Assembly: GCF_042655385.1 (NCBI RefSeq)
Contig: NZ_JBHSMA010000009.1
Coordinates: 1-64,000, forward strand
DNA length: 64,000 nucleotides
Direction: 5' to 3'
From: Larkinella bovis
GTDB lineage: Bacteria > Bacteroidota > Bacteroidia > Cytophagales > Spirosomataceae
A program made the translations under genes and the position numbers. Within the stretch, counting starts at the first letter, position 1; each line of letters starts with the position of its first letter. This document shows, one piece after another, positions 60,182-64,000 of the stretch. The notes under the pieces are model-generated. The model was not told the DNA's origin. It searched no databases and saw nothing but the letters and a program-made list of their open reading frames with translations.

Positions 60182-61240
60182 ATGGCGTACCAAAACTATC
60201 AACTGGAAGACTTTCTCAAAGATGATGATTTCATTCGGTGGGTGAAAAATCCGACTGCGGAACAGAATCATTTTTGGGACCGCTGGCTGGTGGAACATCC
60301 TGACAAAGTTCAAACCGTTGCACAGGCCAAACAGCTTATTCTTTCGGTTCGGTATAAGTATTCGTATCAGCCTTCCGAAGCGGATGTACGAGCGGTCTGG
60401 GAGCGTATTCAAAATACAGAACCCAGCACAAAGCCGGCAAGGCTAATCCGGTTTCCGGTTTCGGTTTCCGGGTTGCTCCGTTTTGCCGCCATTTTTCTGA
60501 TTACCCTTTCCGCAGCCGTGACGATCTGGAAATACGCCCTCCAGCACAAGCCCACAAAGACCGCTATTAATCAACACCTTACCAACACCATTCAAACACG
60601 GACGATCCGGGGACAACGGACCCGGCTCCGTCTGCCGGACGGGAGTTTGGTCAAATTAAATGCCGAAAGCGCCCTGACCTATTCGGCGGATTTTGGCCAA
60701 ACCAACCGGGCGATTACGCTGGAAGGTGAGGCTTTTTTCGAGGTCGCCCATGACCCTTCTAAACCGTTTACGATTCAGACCGGAAAGCTCAAGACAACCG
60801 TCGTTGGCACCTCCTTTAACATCAATGCATATCCGGAAAATCCGGACATAACCGTAGCGGTTTTAACGGGAAAAGTGAAAGTGGCAACGGCCGCAACGGA
60901 GATAACAAACAACCCGGATTTTCTAGTCCCATCGGACCTGTATTCCTACCAAAAAGCCAACGAAACAAGCCGGAAAGAAAAGATTAACCTGACGGAGGTA
61001 CTGGCCTGGAAAGACAACATTATTGTCTTAAAAAATGCCAGCTACGAAGAAATAAAGAAGAAGCTGGAACGCTGGTATGGCGTCAGTTTTGTCGTACCCA
61101 AAGGCTTAAAAGTGAAAGAAGATTTTAGCGCCCGGTTCAGTAATAACTCTTTAAAAAGTATTCTCGACGCGTTGAACTACACCTCCAATTTTCAGTACGA
61201 GCTTGTTAATAACACCGTTTATGTAACCCGAAAAAAGTGA
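60182..61240 (+). CDS. FecR-family anti-sigma factor
   Basis: 352 residues: N-terminal anti-sigma region (1 to about 90), one membrane helix (LLRFAAIFLITLSAAVTIWK, about 98-118), FecR domain (TRLRLPDGSLVKLNAESALT, AITLEGEAFFEVAHDPSKPF, GKLKTTVVGTSFNINAYPEN) and a C-terminal domain (IIVLKNASYEEIKKKLERWY). It should restrain the sigma factor just upstream until the SusC-type receptor downstream is loaded with substrate. Confidence 0.92.
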   Translation: MAYQNYQLEDFLKDDDFIRWVKNPTAEQNHFWDRWLVEHPDKVQTVAQAKQLILSVRYKYSYQPSEADVRAVWERIQNTEPSTKPARLIRFPVSVSGLLRFAAIFLITLSAAVTIWKYALQHKPTKTAINQHLTNTIQTRTIRGQRTRLRLPDGSLVKLNAESALTYSADFGQTNRAITLEGEAFFEVAHDPSKPFTIQTGKLKTTVVGTSFNINAYPENPDITVAVLTGKVKVATAATEITNNPDFLVPSDLYSYQKANETSRKEKINLTEVLAWKDNIIVLKNASYEEIKKKLERWYGVSFVVPKGLKVKEDFSARFSNNSLKSILDALNYTSNFQYELVNNTVYVTRKK

Positions 61241-61264
61241 AACCAGGCAGCTTAAAAAAAGAAA

Positions 61265-61285
61265 CCAGTTGCGTTTAACAACTGG
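61265..61285 (+). other. intercistronic hairpin between fecR and susC
   Basis: CCAGTTG (61265-61271) pairs with CAACTGG (61279-61285) around a 7-nt loop, 25 bp after the FecR stop. It is comparable in position to the stem at 32809-32836 in the other FecR-SusC pair. Confidence 0.45.
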
Positions 61286-61370
61286 CTCTTCCCCTGTTCA
61301 TGACCTTTTGGCGAAGCTATCGATCAGGGAGTCTGTCAATCAAAACCCTGTTTAATTAACCTTTAAAAGT

Positions 61371-64000
61371 ATGAAAAGAACCTTACTTAACCAAGTCCTG
61401 CCGGTAGTCCGACTGGGAGCCGTCGGGATGTTGCTCCTGCTCCTTCCCGGCTACCGGATCATGGCGGCCAACAGCCCGTACCAGAGCAAAAGCCTGGAGG
61501 AAATCTATCTGAATATCGCCCTGAAAAATGTACGGCTGGAAGATGCGCTGAACTTAATTAGTGAGCGGACGCAGTTTTCATTTGCCTACAACGGCGAAAC
61601 CCTCGACAAAAACCAGCTCGTCAACATTCCCGACAAGAGTCTATCGCTGGCATCGCTGCTGCGAGTTCTTTCGAAAGAGGCTAACCTTCAATTTCTGCGG
61701 GTCAATTCCCAGATTTATGTTCGGAAAAAGAAACTGCTCGAAGCCGCTATTATTGAGAAGTCGCTTTCCGACGATCCCGTCATGATTCAGGGAACGGTAA
61801 CGGATCAGGCGGGGGCGGTTTTGCCCGGAGCCAATATTCTGATCAAAGGCAAAACACAGGGGACCGTCACCGACAGTGAAGGCAAGTTTCAGCTACAACT
61901 GGAAGGCGGAAAAGGGACGCTGGTGGTGAGTTCGATTGGTTATGTTTCGGAAGAAGTGACCGTCAGCGGGACTAAAACCGTCCTGACCATTGTGCTGAAC
62001 ACCGATATCAAATCGCTGGAAGAAGTGGTCGTCGTCGGGTACGGCGAACAGAAAAAAGTAAACCTGACCGGCTCCGTGGCGACGGTTGCCGCCGACGAGC
62101 TGGTGAAGCGATCGACGGCGAATGTGGAGAACCTGCTCCAGGGAAAAGTCACCGGTTTGCAGGTCGTTCAAAACTCCGGCCAGCCCGGCGACGACGGAGC
62201 CATCATGACGATCCGGGGCCTGGGAACATTCAGCGATGCCGGGGCAGCGCCCCTGGTGCTGGTCGACGGGGTGGTCGGCAACCTGACCAACCTCAATTCC
62301 GATAACATTGAATCCATTTCCGTTTTGAAAGATGCCGCATCGGCTTCCATTTACGGGGCGCGGGGGGCCAATGGTGTCATTCTGGTCACGACGAAAAAAG
62401 GCAAAGCCGGTTCGTTCAATGTCGATTACCGGGTTGATTTGCAACTGCATCAACCAACGCGCATGCCCAGGCTGGTGACGAATTCGGCGGATTTTATGAC
62501 GTATTTCAATATCGCCCGGGAACGCTCGGGACAAGCTCCCTTGTATACGCCGGCCGAAATCGACACCTACCGCAATGCTACGGATCGCACGAAATACCCC
62601 AATTTCGACTGGATTGATTTCATCGTTGGGAACGCTGCCGCACAACAACATTATCTGTCGGTGAACGGCGGCTCCGACAAGACAACGTACAATTTTTCAA
62701 CCGGTTATCTGGATCAGGACGGGATTGCCGGTGGCCACCGTTTCAAACGGTATAACTTCAACGTCAACGTCGATTCCAGGGTAAACAAGCTGCTTCGGGT
62801 GGGGGCCAACATCGGGTTGGTGAAAAAGGACATTGTCGAGCCGCCTTACACCGATTCGGATTTCATGCTGCTGGTGTATTCCATGAATCCCACCAACGGG
62901 CCGTATTTGAGGGACGGTTCCGGTCGTTACTCCGGGGCGTATCGGCAGGGCGTTCCTTCCAACCGCAATCCACTGGCGGTGATCAACAGCGGATCGGCTC
63001 GCTACGAAAAATACAACCTGACGGCCCAGACGTATGCTGATTTCTCGATCACACCGGATCTGACCTGGGGCGTAAAAGGGGCCATCAATTACAGTAGCGA
63101 TTTTTCGAAAGTGAATGAGTTTCCGGTCGACGCCTATTTTTTCTCCGATGGGGTCTATCAGAATAACGGAAACCCCTCACGGCTGGGCATTACCGACCGG
63201 TTTGACCAGTCGATGCTGACTACCCTTTACTCTACCCTTAATTACAAAAAGACCTTTGGCAACGACCACTACGTAACCGGTCTGGTTGGCTACAATCAGG
63301 AATCGTTTCACAACCGCTATTTAACGGGTGCCCGGCAGAAATTTCCGTCGTATGACCTGAAAGAACTGAATGCCGCTTCGGCCGACGGCCAATCGACGGC
63401 CGGAACCGCCTACGAATGGGCCATTCAGTCGCTGTTTGGACGGATTACCTACGATTACAAAGAACGGTATCTGCTGGAAACCAATTTCCGCTATGATGGC
63501 ACGTCGCGCATCCAGCGAGACAACCGCTGGGGTTTCTTCCCGTCGGTCTCAGCGGGCTGGCGGATTTCAAACGAGGAGTTTCTGAAGTCACAAAGCTGGA
63601 TCGACAATTTAAAATTCCGGGCATCGTGGGGCCAGCTGGGGAATCAAAACATTGGTAATTACCCCTATCAGGATATTCTGTCGGTCACGACCTACCCGTT
63701 CGAGACGCTGCAACAGGGGGTCATACAAACCCGGCTCACCGACAAAAACCTGCGGTGGGAAACGACGACCATCACGGATTTCGGTCTTGATTTCAGCCTG
63801 AAAAGACGCATCTTTTCGGGCTCCATCGATTGGTATAACAAGGTCACGGATGGCATCATTTACGCGATTGAAGTCCCCGGCAGTGTTGGTCTGACCGGGC
63901 CGACGGTGAATTATGCCAAAATGCGGAATAAGGGAATTGAACTGCTGCTCGGCCATTCCCATAAAATTGGAGAGTTCCGGTACGAACTGAATGCCAACTT
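61371..64000 (+). CDS. SusC/RagA-family TonB-linked transporter with STN domain, cut by window edge
   Basis: 876 open codons from the ATG at 61371 (MKRTLLNQVLPVVRLGAVGM) to the right edge. Signal peptide, then an STN domain around residues 45-120 (IALKNVRLEDALNLISERTQ, VNSQIYVRKKK), a carboxypeptidase-regulatory-like domain (IQGTVTDQAGAVLPGANILI), the SusC signature GYGEQKKVNLTGSVATV, a plug (VLVDGVVGN, LKDAASASIYGARGANG) and the first part of the barrel. With typical lengths of 1000-1150 residues, the C-terminal barrel strands are missing. Its SusD partner would lie just beyond the window. Confidence 0.95.
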   Translation, partial: MKRTLLNQVLPVVRLGAVGMLLLLLPGYRIMAANSPYQSKSLEEIYLNIALKNVRLEDALNLISERTQFSFAYNGETLDKNQLVNIPDKSLSLASLLRVLSKEANLQFLRVNSQIYVRKKKLLEAAIIEKSLSDDPVMIQGTVTDQAGAVLPGANILIKGKTQGTVTDSEGKFQLQLEGGKGTLVVSSIGYVSEEVTVSGTKTVLTIVLNTDIKSLEEVVVVGYGEQKKVNLTGSVATVAADELVKRSTANVENLLQGKVTGLQVVQNSGQPGDDGAIMTIRGLGTFSDAGAAPLVLVDGVVGNLTNLNSDNIESISVLKDAASASIYGARGANGVILVTTKKGKAGSFNVDYRVDLQLHQPTRMPRLVTNSADFMTYFNIARERSGQAPLYTPAEIDTYRNATDRTKYPNFDWIDFIVGNAAAQQHYLSVNGGSDKTTYNFSTGYLDQDGIAGGHRFKRYNFNVNVDSRVNKLLRVGANIGLVKKDIVEPPYTDSDFMLLVYSMNPTNGPYLRDGSGRYSGAYRQGVPSNRNPLAVINSGSARYEKYNLTAQTYADFSITPDLTWGVKGAINYSSDFSKVNEFPVDAYFFSDGVYQNNGNPSRLGITDRFDQSMLTTLYSTLNYKKTFGNDHYVTGLVGYNQESFHNRYLTGARQKFPSYDLKELNAASADGQSTAGTAYEWAIQSLFGRITYDYKERYLLETNFRYDGTSRIQRDNRWGFFPSVSAGWRISNEEFLKSQSWIDNLKFRASWGQLGNQNIGNYPYQDILSVTTYPFETLQQGVIQTRLTDKNLRWETTTITDFGLDFSLKRRIFSGSIDWYNKVTDGIIYAIEVPGSVGLTGPTVNYAKMRNKGIELLLGHSHKIGEFRYELNAN

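Overview
The window comes from a member of the Bacteroidota, most likely a Cytophagales organism of the Spirosoma/Larkinella type. The evidence is four SusC-type TonB-dependent receptors, three of them with an adjacent SusD lipoprotein, three FecR anti-sigma factors and three ECF sigma factors, a one-protein hybrid two-component regulator with an AraC output domain, a type IX secretion sorting domain, and several TAnnTTTG promoter boxes. GC content is a little over half. No rRNA or tRNA genes were seen.

Positions 1-19338 hold one collinear minus-strand run. It starts with an ECF sigma factor, FecR, SusC and SusD, then a secreted beta-propeller, a YhcH-family protein, a D-2-hydroxyacid dehydrogenase, a zinc alcohol dehydrogenase overlapping a succinate-semialdehyde-type dehydrogenase, an MFS carrier, a FecA-like receptor, an LctP lactate permease, and malate synthase cut by the window edge. 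It looks like a signal-responsive locus for importing a small organic or hydroxy acid (or a precursor of one) and oxidising it into the glyoxylate/TCA pool. A lone ECF sigma factor follows on the plus strand (19660-20277).

Positions 20349-33914 are minus strand: pyruvate dehydrogenase E2 and homodimeric E1 (aceF, aceE), a Tat-exported Dabb protein, two tandem Tat-exported enolase-superfamily proteins, a perfect 16-bp-stem hairpin, SusD, SusC and a FecR with no adjacent sigma factor. After a 780-bp gap, positions 34695-42316 are a plus-strand SusC/SusD/sulfatase/sulfatase locus. Next come a frameshifted remnant of a [2Fe-2S] oxidoreductase subunit, a secreted beta-helix protein with a T9SS tail (minus), and the hybrid regulator (minus).

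Positions 50794-59024 are a fucose catabolic locus by the non-phosphorylating route: GH29 fucosidase, FucP permease, mutarotase, L-fucose dehydrogenase, a Tat-exported lactonase-like amidohydrolase and L-fuconate dehydratase, with a divergent AraC regulator. A four-repeat CRISPR array without cas genes lies between the amidohydrolase and the regulator. Together with the sulfatases this suggests use of sulfated, fucosylated glycans. The window ends with a sigma factor/FecR/SusC cassette cut by the right edge.

At window scale the heptamer AAAACCG (complement CGGTTTT) recurs far more often than expected, in every frame and in spacers.
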